Shown here piece by piece: positions 1 to 7,191 of a stretch of DNA of 23,211 bases. Source of the DNA: Bilophila sp964538355 (lineage in GTDB: Bacteria; Desulfobacterota; Desulfovibrionia; Desulfovibrionales; Desulfovibrionaceae); contig CAZIFC010000036.1 of the NCBI GenBank assembly GCA_964538355.1, forward strand, positions 1-23,211, in the 5' to 3' direction. Under the pieces are notes generated by a model. The model saw only the letters and a program-made list of their open reading frames with translations. It was not told the origin of the DNA and did not search any database. Position 1 is the first letter of the stretch. Each line of letters starts with the position of its first letter. The position numbers and the translations under genes were made by a program.

Positions 1-9
1 CACCTCGAC

Positions 10-96
10 GCCGAAGTGGTGGAATTGGTAGACACGCTAGGTTCAGGGTCTAGTGGGGGTTTCCCCGTGGGAGTTCAACTCTCCCCTTCGGCACCA
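10..96 (+). tRNA. tRNA-Leu (anticodon CAG)
   Basis: Complete type II tRNA. The acceptor arm GCCGAAG (10-16) pairs exactly with CTTCGGC (86-92), followed by an encoded ACCA end at 93-96. The anticodon stem CTAGG/TCTAG encloses the loop TTCAGGG, giving anticodon CAG, which reads CUG leucine codons. A long variable arm (GGGGGTTTCCCC-like) and a GTTCAAC T-loop fit tRNA-Leu. A terminator follows directly, so this is probably the last or only gene of its transcript. Confidence 0.96.
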
Positions 97-107
97 TCAG
101 AAAATCA

Positions 108-140
108 ACGGGTCAGCAGAACAACTGCTGGCCCGTTTTT
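108..140 (+). terminator. Rho-independent terminator of the tRNA-Leu gene
   Basis: A 12-bp stem (ACGGGTCAGCAG against CTGCTGGCCCGT, one G-T wobble) with a short AACAA loop runs into a TTTTT tract at 136-140 and more T-rich sequence after it. It begins 12 bases after the tRNA CCA end. Confidence 0.9.
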
Positions 141-212
141 CGTTTTTCCGCAACCGCTCTTCAGGCGGCATCCGTTCTTCCCGGAGAAAGGCAAGGGGGT
201 ACGCCCTTCCAT

Positions 213-242
213 AAAAAAAGGAGGGGAACCATCCCCTCCTTC
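213..242 (-). terminator. Rho-independent terminator for the 29-residue gene
   Basis: Stem AAGGAGGGG / CCCCTCCTT with a four- to five-base loop. On the minus strand it is followed by seven T residues (the A run at 213-219), which is the classic layout. It lies 5-35 bases past the stop codon of the small minus-strand gene. The plus-strand T content after the stem is weaker, so the minus direction is preferred. Confidence 0.8.
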
Positions 243-247
243 GTCTT

Positions 248-337
248 TTAAGAAATCTTCTTTCCTATATATCCAAGAACAACGCAAAGACACAAAAAGC
301 CGCTGCAAATAAGCAATACATGCATGCCGGTGGACAT
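248..337 (-). CDS. 29-residue single-span membrane microprotein
   Basis: This ORF is too short for routine gene calling but has every element of a gene. The start ATG is at 337-335, AAAGGAG (350-344) stands six bases upstream, there are 29 codons and a TAA, and a strong terminator follows within five bases. The protein begins MSTGMHVLLI, continues with a hydrophobic stretch rich in L, C, V and F (about residues 6-23), and ends in the basic tail GYIGKKIS. This is the layout of a one-helix inner-membrane peptide. Its size, its MSTG-like start and its basic end resemble the small accessory subunits that accompany some sodium-solute symporters, but no symporter gene is in the window, so that link is only a suggestion. 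It could also be a regulatory or toxin-like membrane peptide. Confidence 0.6.
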   Translation of the reverse strand: MSTGMHVLLICSGFLCLCVVLGYIGKKIS

Positions 338-363
338 AAGGAACTCCTTTCATTGCCCCGAAA

Positions 364-389
364 CCATCCTGAAGACAGTTTCAGGCTGG
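364..389 (-). other. Inverted repeat between the two small minus-strand ORFs
   Basis: CCATCCTGAA (364-373) and TTCAGGCTGG (380-389) form a ten-position stem with one mismatch and a six-base loop. It lies between the stop of the 411-791 ORF and the ribosome site of the 29-residue gene. There is no T tract, so it could be a weak terminator or a processing/stability hairpin. Confidence 0.35.
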
Positions 390-410
390 TGAAGAACAAA
401 AGACGGTCCA

Positions 411-791
411 TCAACAGGAGGCGATGATTGCGGGAGGTTCCAACGGCAATGGGAGCATACCGCGAATTTCTGTCAGCCTGAAAAAGAGCGGCTCGCTTCT
501 AGACGGCTCCACGGCGGCGGCAAGAGAGCTTCGCCGAAACAGGGCCTGACGCGGAAGGGATGCGGGTTCCCTGTTCAGGTTCCGCTCACACTGCGCGGGC
601 TTGCCTGTCTGAATCAGGGTGGGGATGCGATCGGCATTCGTCAGGGAAAAGGCCTTTCCCTGTACATCGGAAAAAGAAGGGGAAGCAGAGACGTCAGGCG
701 TTCCGCACAGCAGAAAAAACGCCAGAAGCGTGAACAGTCCCGTCAGGAACGTGGCTTGATTTCGCGGAGAAACAAAAAACGGCATCATCAT
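411..791 (-). CDS. Possible small secreted protein (hypothetical, doubtful)
   Basis: The 126-residue reading frame starts with a triple ATG. Its first 36 residues look like a cleavable signal peptide: a hydrophobic core (FLTGLFTLLAFFLLCG) followed by a VSA/SP cleavage site. The next stretch (SFSDVQGKAFSL) loosely resembles the start of META/HslJ-type envelope domains. The second half, rich in P, R and S, looks less like a real protein and matches no family I know. The ribosome site (AAGGCGG) is poor. It may be a real small exported protein, a gene with a frameshift after about residue 60, or a remnant. Confidence 0.35.
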   Translation of the reverse strand: MMMPFFVSPRNQATFLTGLFTLLAFFLLCGTPDVSASPSFSDVQGKAFSLTNADRIPTLIQTGKPAQCERNLNREPASLPRQALFRRSSLAAAVEPSRSEPLFFRLTEIRGMLPLPLEPPAIIASC

Positions 792-1317
792 GGCAGCTAC
801 CGCCTTGCTTTGAACTCGACTCTAAAGGATCGCATGGGGCAACGCAAGCTGTAATGCGTCTTTTTCCCCGCCGTTCTGTGAAAAATAACACAAAAAACCG
901 ACTGCCCTCTCCGGGTCGCTCCACGCATACCACGGCAAAAAACCTCCCGGACAGTATGAAGCGCATCCACGGCCGGCATCAGCCCTCATGAAACCACCTG
1001 CTGCAACGCCGCCCGCGCCTCAACACCCTGTCAGGAGGAAACAAAGGCACCTTGAACAATCGCAGGGGCGATCCGCAAAGGGTTTCCATACATTCTGCCA
1101 TTGCACACCGGGGGCGTGTTGGGTAGACTCAAAAGTCCGTGGCAAGCGGATTGTGGAAACAGAGCATTCCGTTCCTTCTCCTGACGTCTGGCGAACCATT
1201 CCGGCACGCTTGCGCTTTTCGGCAGCCTTCCGGGGAAATGGCGGCCAGATCCAGCCACGGCGACATTCACCTATGGGGAAAAGCTCCGCGCTTTTCCATG
1301 ATCGAGAGGCTACCCTT
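792..1317. other. Intergenic region upstream of iaaA
   Basis: About 525 bases without a convincing gene. The plus frame leading into iaaA stays open from 988, but the extra 110 residues look random and the family begins at 1318. A perfect hairpin at 1277-1297 (GGAAAAGC, loop TCCGC, GCTTTTCC) lies 20 bases before the iaaA start codon and has no T tract; it could affect leader stability or translation. No convincing promoter was found. Confidence 0.5.
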
Positions 1318-2307
1318 ATGGCTCATACTCCTGTTTTGGCAATTCACGGCGGTGCAGGCACCATCACCCGGACAGACCTTTCCGCCGAAGCGGAACGCGA
1401 ATACCGCAACGCCCTGCAAGACATTCTGGAAAAAGGCAGAGACGCCTTGGCCCGGGGCGCGTCGGCCCTTGACGCGGTGACGCTGGCCGTTTCCATGCTT
1501 GAAGACTGCCCCCTGTTCAATGCCGGGCGAGGCTCCGTATACACCAGCGCGGAAACCCACGAGATGGACGCCGCGATCATGGACGGGACCACCCTGCGTA
1601 CCGGAGCCATCGCGTGCGTGCACGGCGTCAAGAATCCGGTAAAGGGCGCGCGCGTGGTCATGGAGCAGTCCCCCCACGTTCTGATGACCAGCGAGGGCGC
1701 AATGGCCTTTCTGCGTCGGAACGGGGTGGAATTCATGCCTGAAAGCTATTTTGACACGGAACACCGCCTTGCCCAGCTGCATCTGGCGCAGGCGAGGCAT
1801 CCGGGAACGGCTGTCCTTGATCACGACGGAGCCGCCGACAACAAGATGAGCTTCTCGGGAACGCCGCTTGATGAAAAGACCAAAATGGGAACCGTGGGCG
1901 CGGTTGCGCTGGACAGCTCCGGGCGGCTCGCCGCGGCGACCTCCACGGGAGGCATGACCAACAAGCTGCCCGGCCGGGTCGGGGATACCCCTATTGCCGG
2001 TGCCGGGTGCTACGCCGATGGCAACGTTGCGGTTTCCTGCACGGGTTCGGGAGAATACTTCATCCGTCTGGTTGTGGGACACGATGTCGCCGCCCGGATG
2101 AAGTATCAGGGCGCGAGCCTTGAGCAGGCGGTAACGGAGGCTCTGGCCCGCGTGGGAGAGCTGGGCGGAACCGGCGGCCTTATCGCGCTGGATCGCGACG
2201 GGCGCGTAACCCTGCCTTTCATTTCCGAAGGGATGTACCGTGGCTGTGTTCGCGTGGGGGAAGATCCGCTCGTGGCCATTTATGGAAAAGAAGCGGAAGG
2301 CTGCTGA
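1318..2307 (+). CDS. iaaA: Isoaspartyl peptidase / type 2 L-asparaginase precursor
   Basis: Ntn-hydrolase that cleaves beta-aspartyl dipeptides (and L-asparagine), releasing aspartate. The 329-residue frame begins MAHTPVLAIHGGAG, the typical family start. The autoproteolysis site is visible at Gly191-Thr192 (GTVGAVALD), which would give an alpha subunit of 191 residues and a beta subunit starting with the catalytic Thr. The substrate-site motifs GGMTNK, GRVGDTPIAGAG and GTGGL are present. The start at 1318 was chosen from family length; the frame is open further upstream to 988. In E. coli iaaA stands directly before gsiABCD, and the same order occurs here, 361 bases before gsiA. It probably finishes the breakdown of peptides brought in by that importer. 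Confidence 0.93.
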   Translation: MAHTPVLAIHGGAGTITRTDLSAEAEREYRNALQDILEKGRDALARGASALDAVTLAVSMLEDCPLFNAGRGSVYTSAETHEMDAAIMDGTTLRTGAIACVHGVKNPVKGARVVMEQSPHVLMTSEGAMAFLRRNGVEFMPESYFDTEHRLAQLHLAQARHPGTAVLDHDGAADNKMSFSGTPLDEKTKMGTVGAVALDSSGRLAAATSTGGMTNKLPGRVGDTPIAGAGCYADGNVAVSCTGSGEYFIRLVVGHDVAARMKYQGASLEQAVTEALARVGELGGTGGLIALDRDGRVTLPFISEGMYRGCVRVGEDPLVAIYGKEAEGC

Positions 2308-2384
2308 TTTTCCGCTCGGAATCCTGACCGGCGCGCCTTGATCCGTCTTGTTCTTTTTTTCTTTTTTGAAACATAATTGCGTGA

Positions 2385-2411
2385 ACGAAAAAACAATTTT
2401 GTTTTTTTCGT
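2385..2411. other. AT-rich near-perfect palindrome downstream of iaaA
   Basis: ACGAAAAAACAA and TTGTTTTTTTCGT face each other across a two-base centre, with one extra T. The run of T on the right arm could help end iaaA transcription. As a palindrome it could also bind a regulator of the gsiA promoter about 60-80 bases downstream. Confidence 0.45.
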
Positions 2412-2429
2412 ATACCCAGACAGCACTCC

Positions 2430-2460
2430 GGGGGCCTCTCTCCCAAAAAGAGGCCCCCTT
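2430..2460 (+). terminator. Terminator-like hairpin between iaaA and gsiA
   Basis: A perfect ten-base stem, GGGGGCCTCT (2430-2439) with AGAGGCCCCC (2449-2458), and a nine-base loop. Only a short TT plus CCCT follows, so termination may be partial. It would separate iaaA expression from the importer genes. Confidence 0.6.
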
Positions 2461-2465
2461 CCCTA

Positions 2466-2494
2466 TTGACGAATGATTTTGAGGCTTCTAATAA
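2466..2494 (+). promoter_or_regulatory. Candidate sigma-70 promoter of gsiABCD
   Basis: TTGACG (2466-2471) is separated by exactly 17 bases from TAATAA (2489-2494). The -35 box matches five of six consensus positions; the -10 box is weak. It lies just after the terminator-like hairpin and 170 bases before the gsiA start, where an internal operon promoter would be expected. Confidence 0.45.
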
Positions 2495-2668
2495 AGACGA
2501 TCTTGATGAAAAAAAGACAGTAGCGAACTTTTGCCCGCACGAGGCTTCCCGAGCATCAAGCCCTTGCCGCCGGGCGTCCGTCTCGGGAGCGAGATCATAA
2601 CATTTCACGCATCCACCTGCTTTGATCGGGATGGTGCACTATCCGTCAGTTTGAAATTGGAGAAAGGA

Positions 2669-4564
2669 ATGGGGCCGAGCGACAAAAATGTCCTTGAAGT
2701 ACAGGACTTGACCGTCCGATTCGACACATCCGAACGAAGCGTTGTTGCCGTAAAACAGCTCGGCTTCCATGTTCGTTCCGGTGAAGTTCTTGCAATTGTT
2801 GGTGAATCCGGTTCGGGAAAATCCGTCACGTCACTGTCCGTAATGCGCCTCATCGAGCACGGCGGGGGCACTATCGCCTCCGGGAAAATCGCCTTTGCCC
2901 GCAGGAACGGTGAACACCTCGATCTTGCCAAGGCTTCCGACAACACCATGCGTACAATCCGCGGCGGGGAAATCTCGATGATTTTCCAGGAGCCTATGAC
3001 CTCCCTGAACCCCGTGTTCACTGTGGGAACGCAGGTGGCGGAAGCGGTCATGCTCCATCAGGGGCTTTCCCATGCCGAAGCGCAGGCCGAAGCCCTCAGG
3101 ATGCTGGAACTCGTCCGCATTCCCGAAGCCAGGCAGGTGCTCACGCGGTACCCGCACCAGCTTTCCGGCGGCATGCGCCAGCGCGTCATGATCGCCATGG
3201 CCCTTTCCTGCAAGCCCTCGCTCCTGATTGCCGACGAACCCACAACGGCTCTCGACGTTACCATTCAGGCCCAGATCCTCCAGCTCATCCGCCAGCTTCA
3301 GGAAGAAATGGGCATGGCGGTCATTTTCATTACCCATGATATGGGTGTGGTTGCGGAGGTCGCGGATCGGGTGCTGGTCATGTACCACGGGGAAGCCGTG
3401 GAGGAAGGCTCCTGCGAACAGATTTTCCACAATCCGCAACATCCGTATACGCGGTCGCTGCTGGCGGCCGTCCCGCGCCTCGGCTCCATGAAGGGAACCG
3501 ACGCCCCCGCCCCCTTCCCTCTGCTGCGGGTCGCTGATCCGGAGGCCGAGGCCATGGGTACGGCGGGCATGGACGAAGCCCCCACGACACCGGCGGATGT
3601 TCCCGCCGCGCCGCCTGCTCCCGGTATGGGCAAGCCCGTGCTCAGCGTGGACAGGCTCGTCACCCGCTTTGATGTCGAAACCGGATTCTGGGGCAAGGTC
3701 AAGCGGCGCGTCCATGCCGTGGAGCAGGTGAGCTTCCAGCTCTACCCCGGTGAAACCCTTGGTCTGGTCGGCGAGTCCGGCTGCGGGAAATCCACCATCG
3801 GGCGGTCGCTGATCGGGCTGGAAACGCCCCGCTCGGGCAGCATCCAATTTGGCGGCGAAGAGCTGACGCATGTGTCCGGCTCCCGGCTGCAAAAGCTCCG
3901 GCGCAATATCCAGTATGTGTTTCAGGACCCGTATGCGGCACTGGATCCCCGCCTCACCGTCGGCTTTTCCATTATGGAACCCTTGCTCATCCATAAGATC
4001 TGTTCCCGAAAGGAAGCCGAACGGCGCGTTGGCGAGCTGCTCCAGCGCGTGGATCTCGACCCCGCAATGGCGGTACGCTATCCGCACGAGTTTTCCGGCG
4101 GCCAACGCCAGCGTGTCTGTATTGCCCGTGCGCTGGCCATGAATCCTGAAATCATCATCGCCGACGAGTCCGTCTCTGCGCTCGACGTGTCCGTCCGTGC
4201 CCAGATCATCAATCTTCTGCTGGCTCTCCAAAAAGAATTCCGCATCTCCTTCCTGTTCATTTCCCACGACATGGCCGTCATCGAACGCGTCTGCCACCGG
4301 GTGGCCGTCATGTACCTCGGGCAGATCGTGGAAATCGGTTCTCGCCGTGATGTCTTTGAAAATCCGCTGCATCCGTACACCAAACGCCTCATGTCCGCCG
4401 TCCCGATCCCGGATCCCTCCCGGCGCACCATGTCGCGCACCCTGCTTTCCGGCGAAATTCCAAGCCCCGTCCGCTCTGCGGACTATGAACCCGCCGTGGC
4501 TCCGCTCAGGGAAGTCACCCCGGGGCACTTCGTTTCCGAGCAGCAGATGGCAAACTGGTTCTGA
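2669..4564 (+). CDS. gsiA: Glutathione/peptide ABC importer, fused double ATP-binding subunit
   Basis: Cytoplasmic ATPase that drives the GsiBCD importer. The 631-residue protein holds two complete ABC cassettes in one chain. Cassette 1 has Walker A GESGSGKS (45-52), signature LSGGMRQRV (165-173) and Walker B LLIADE (about 185-190). Cassette 2 has GESGCGKS (368-375), FSGGQRQRV (475-483) and IIIADE (about 495-500). Each ends with the oligopeptide-type NPxHPYT motif. An Ala/Pro-rich linker (about 276-322) joins them. E. coli GsiA is 623 residues with the same fused layout. The start at 2669 follows GGAG at 2659-2662; the open frame extends upstream to a TTG at 2531 but without family resemblance. 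Confidence 0.93.
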   Translation: MGPSDKNVLEVQDLTVRFDTSERSVVAVKQLGFHVRSGEVLAIVGESGSGKSVTSLSVMRLIEHGGGTIASGKIAFARRNGEHLDLAKASDNTMRTIRGGEISMIFQEPMTSLNPVFTVGTQVAEAVMLHQGLSHAEAQAEALRMLELVRIPEARQVLTRYPHQLSGGMRQRVMIAMALSCKPSLLIADEPTTALDVTIQAQILQLIRQLQEEMGMAVIFITHDMGVVAEVADRVLVMYHGEAVEEGSCEQIFHNPQHPYTRSLLAAVPRLGSMKGTDAPAPFPLLRVADPEAEAMGTAGMDEAPTTPADVPAAPPAPGMGKPVLSVDRLVTRFDVETGFWGKVKRRVHAVEQVSFQLYPGETLGLVGESGCGKSTIGRSLIGLETPRSGSIQFGGEELTHVSGSRLQKLRRNIQYVFQDPYAALDPRLTVGFSIMEPLLIHKICSRKEAERRVGELLQRVDLDPAMAVRYPHEFSGGQRQRVCIARALAMNPEIIIADESVSALDVSVRAQIINLLLALQKEFRISFLFISHDMAVIERVCHRVAVMYLGQIVEIGSRRDVFENPLHPYTKRLMSAVPIPDPSRRTMSRTLLSGEIPSPVRSADYEPAVAPLREVTPGHFVSEQQMANWF

Positions 4565-4653
4565 TACCGCGTTGTTCAGGTTTGTTCGGCGTGCTTCGAT
4601 GGCGAGGCGCGCTGTCATCAACCCGCCTTTGGGCGTATACTGAGGAGTAGCTC

Positions 4654-6198
4654 ATGATTTTTCGCAACACATGGAAAAAGATGCTCATTGCGGCCGGCAT
4701 AGCTGCCGTGATGTGCGCTCCGCAAGCTCACGCCGCCAAGGACGTTGTCCTCGCCGTAGCTTCGACCCTGACCACCACCGACCCGTGGGATGCCAACGAC
4801 ACCCTGTCTCAGGCCTGTGCGAAAACCTTTTATGAAGGTCTGTACGGCTTCAACGAAAAGCTGGAGCTGCGCCCCGTGCTCGCCGAGAGCTACGAAGTTT
4901 CCCCCGACGGGCTTGTCTACACCTTCCATCTGCGCAAGGGCGTAAAATTCCATGACGGCACGGACTTCAACGCCGAAGCCGTCAAGGTGAACTTTGACCG
5001 CGTCACCAACCCGGAAAACAAGCTGAAGCGTTACAGCCTGTATTCCAATATCGCCAAGACCGAAGTGGTCGACGAATACACCGCCAAGGTGACCCTGAAG
5101 ACGCCCTTCTCTCCCTTCGTCAACCAGCTCGGCCACCCTTCCGCCGTCATGATCTCCCCCGCCGCGCTCAAGAAGTACGGCAAGGACATCATGTTCCACC
5201 CTGTGGGCACCGGTCCCTACAAGTTTGTCGAATGGAAGCAGACTGACTACCTCAAGGCCGTCAAGAACGAAAACTACTGGCGTCCCGGCCTGCCCAAGGT
5301 CGACAGCATCAGCTGGGTTCCCGTTGTGGACAACAACGCCCGTTCCGCGATGATGCGTACCGGCGAAGCGCAGTTTACCTTCCCCGTGCCGTTCGAACAG
5401 GCCGCCGTCCTCGAAAAGGACGACAACCTGAAGATGATCACCTCTCCGTCCATCATCACCCGCTACCTGAACATGAACATGCTCCAGAAGCCGTTCAGCG
5501 ATGTCCGGGTGCGTCAGGCCATCAACTACGCCATCAACAAGGAAGCCCTCGCCAAGGTGGCCTTCAACGGCTACGCCTTCCCCTCCGAAGGCCCGCTGCC
5601 CCAGGGCGTCGACTATGCCGTGAAGATGGGTCCCTGGCCCTACAATCCCAAGAAGGCCAAGGAACTGCTCGCGGAAGCCGGCTATCCCAACGGCTTTGAA
5701 ACGACCCTGTGGTCCGCCTACAACCACACCACCGCCCAGAAGGTGATCCAGTTCGTGCAGCAGCAGCTGGCACAGGTGGGCATCAAGGCGCAGGTGCAGG
5801 CTCTGGAAGCCGGACAGCGCGTGGAAAAGGTGGAAAGCCATCAGGACCCCGCCACTGCGCCCGTGCGCCTGTACTACTCCGGCTGGTCTTCCTCCACCGG
5901 TGAAGCGGACTGGGGCCTGCGTCCGCTGTTCGCCGGCGACAAGACGCCTCCGTCCATGTACAACATTTCCTACTACAAGAACGATACGGTGGACGCGGAC
6001 ATCATCAAGGCACTCAACACCACCGACCGCGCCGAAAAGACCAAGCTGTACACCGAAATTCAGGAAGAAATCTGGAAGGATGCTCCGTGGGCCTTCCTCG
6101 TGACCGAAAAGCTGCTCTATGTGACCAGCAAGAAGCTGAGCGGCATGTACGTCATGCCTGACGGCAGCTTCTTCTTTGAAAACATCGACCTGCAATAA
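4654..6198 (+). CDS. gsiB: Glutathione/peptide-binding periplasmic protein
   Basis: Substrate-binding protein of the family 5 (dipeptide/oligopeptide) type that delivers ligand to GsiCD. The 514-residue protein has a signal peptide (basic MIFRNTWKK, hydrophobic core, cleavage after AHA near residue 27) with no lipobox. The mature part follows E. coli GsiB closely: AKDVV start, DANDTLSQA, ESY, GTDFNAEAVK, HPVGTGPY, PWPYNPKKAKELL, TLWSAYNHTTAQK, STGEADW and the C-terminal DLQ. A TGAGGAG ribosome site lies at 4641-4647. Eighty-nine bases separate it from gsiA, and a hairpin follows it. Glutathione is the known ligand of the E. coli protein; the preferred ligand here is inferred. Confidence 0.93.
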   Translation: MIFRNTWKKMLIAAGIAAVMCAPQAHAAKDVVLAVASTLTTTDPWDANDTLSQACAKTFYEGLYGFNEKLELRPVLAESYEVSPDGLVYTFHLRKGVKFHDGTDFNAEAVKVNFDRVTNPENKLKRYSLYSNIAKTEVVDEYTAKVTLKTPFSPFVNQLGHPSAVMISPAALKKYGKDIMFHPVGTGPYKFVEWKQTDYLKAVKNENYWRPGLPKVDSISWVPVVDNNARSAMMRTGEAQFTFPVPFEQAAVLEKDDNLKMITSPSIITRYLNMNMLQKPFSDVRVRQAINYAINKEALAKVAFNGYAFPSEGPLPQGVDYAVKMGPWPYNPKKAKELLAEAGYPNGFETTLWSAYNHTTAQKVIQFVQQQLAQVGIKAQVQALEAGQRVEKVESHQDPATAPVRLYYSGWSSSTGEADWGLRPLFAGDKTPPSMYNISYYKNDTVDADIIKALNTTDRAEKTKLYTEIQEEIWKDAPWAFLVTEKLLYVTSKKLSGMYVMPDGSFFFENIDLQ

Positions 6199-6212
6199 CT
6201 ATCCCGGTGTCA

Positions 6213-6235
6213 GGGCCGGGCGTCATGCCCGGCCC
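6213..6235 (+). other. Strong intercistronic hairpin between gsiB and gsiC
   Basis: A perfect nine-base GC stem, GGGCCGGGC (6213-6221) and GCCCGGCCC (6227-6235), with loop GTCAT. It starts 15 bases after the gsiB stop and has no T tract. Such hairpins after binding-protein genes commonly protect the upstream mRNA and reduce expression of the membrane subunits. Confidence 0.7.
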
Positions 6236-6266
6236 GCCATTCCGCCTTCCGGCAAGGTTTCAACGG

Positions 6267-7190
6267 ATGCTCCATTACTTTCTCAAACGTCTCTTCGGGT
6301 TGCTGCCCACGCTGTTTCTGGTCGCGGTTCTCGTGTTCCTCTTTGTCCATATGCTCCCCGGCGATCCCGCGCGGCTTGCGGCCGGTCCCGAAGCGGATCA
6401 GGTCACCGTGGAGCTGGTACGCAGGGATCTGGGGCTGGACAAGCCGCTGCACGAACAGTTCGTCAACTATTTCGGAAACATCCTCACCAAGGGCGACTTT
6501 GGGACGTCCCTGCGGACCAAGCGTCCCGTCAGCGTAGAAATCGGTGAGCGGTTCTGGGCAACGTTCTGGCTCACTGTCTGGAGCATGGCCTGGTCGGTGC
6601 TCTTTGGCCTGATCATCGGCATGATTTCAGCGACAAAACGGAACAAGTGGCAGGATCACACCGGGATGGCCTTGGCTGTCTCCGGCATTTCCTTCCCCAC
6701 CTTCGCGCTCGGGCTACTGCTCATGGAAATCTTCTCCGTGACGCTGGGCTGGCTTCCCACGGTCGGCGCAGGTTCCTGGCAGCACTACATTCTGCCCTCC
6801 ATCACGCTGGGGGCAGGCGTCGCCGCAGTCATGGCCCGCTTCACCCGCGCCTCCTTTGTGGAAATCCTTCAGGATGACTACATCCGCACGGCCCGCGCCA
6901 AGGGCCTGAGCGAATGGGCCGTCGTCGTCAAGCACGGCCTGCGCAACGCGCTTATTCCCGTAGTGACCATGATGGGACTCCAGTTCGGTTTTCTGCTCGG
7001 CGGTTCCATCGTGGTGGAAAAGGTCTTCAACTGGCCGGGTCTCGGGCGGCTGCTCGTGGATGCGGTGGAAATGCGGGATTACCCGGTGCTCCAGGCTGAA
7101 GTCCTTCTCTTTTCGCTCGAGTTCATCCTGATCAACCTGCTGGTGGATATCCTTTATGCCGTCATCAACCCCCGAATCTGCTTCAAGTGA
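6267..7190 (+). CDS. gsiC: Glutathione/peptide ABC importer permease 1
   Basis: Inner-membrane subunit of the DppB/OppB type. The 307-residue protein starts MLHYFLKRLFGLLPT with a first membrane helix ending in VHMLPGDPA, followed by a long periplasmic loop and five further helices. The permease EAA loop that contacts the ATPase is visible as DYIRTARAKGLSE near residues 207-220. Identity with E. coli GsiC (306 residues) is obvious along its length, including VTMMGLQFGFLLGG and WPGLGRLLVDAVEMRDYPV. The start at 6267 is set by that match; an upstream in-frame ATG at 6207 would add 20 unlike residues and would cross the hairpin. The ribosome site (AAGG) is weak. Confidence 0.93.
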   Translation: MLHYFLKRLFGLLPTLFLVAVLVFLFVHMLPGDPARLAAGPEADQVTVELVRRDLGLDKPLHEQFVNYFGNILTKGDFGTSLRTKRPVSVEIGERFWATFWLTVWSMAWSVLFGLIIGMISATKRNKWQDHTGMALAVSGISFPTFALGLLLMEIFSVTLGWLPTVGAGSWQHYILPSITLGAGVAAVMARFTRASFVEILQDDYIRTARAKGLSEWAVVVKHGLRNALIPVVTMMGLQFGFLLGGSIVVEKVFNWPGLGRLLVDAVEMRDYPVLQAEVLLFSLEFILINLLVDILYAVINPRICFK

Positions 7191-7191
7191 T

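Noticed and set aside
1..140. tRNA-Leu as an attachment site for an integrated element
   Set aside because: No integrase, no duplicated tRNA 3' end and no mobile genes are found in the window.
988..1317. N-terminal extension of iaaA to the ATG at 988
   Set aside because: The extra 110 residues have random composition, and the isoaspartyl peptidase family starts at MAHTPVLAIHGGAG.
2831..4621. 596-codon open frame on the minus strand opposite gsiA
   Set aside because: Mirror frame of a clear double ABC ATPase in GC-rich DNA; the protein is rich in G, H, R and D and has no recognisable domain.
4618..6195. 525-codon open frame on the minus strand opposite gsiB
   Set aside because: Antisense shadow of a strongly conserved binding protein; composition (H, G, V, L rich) is typical of mirror frames.
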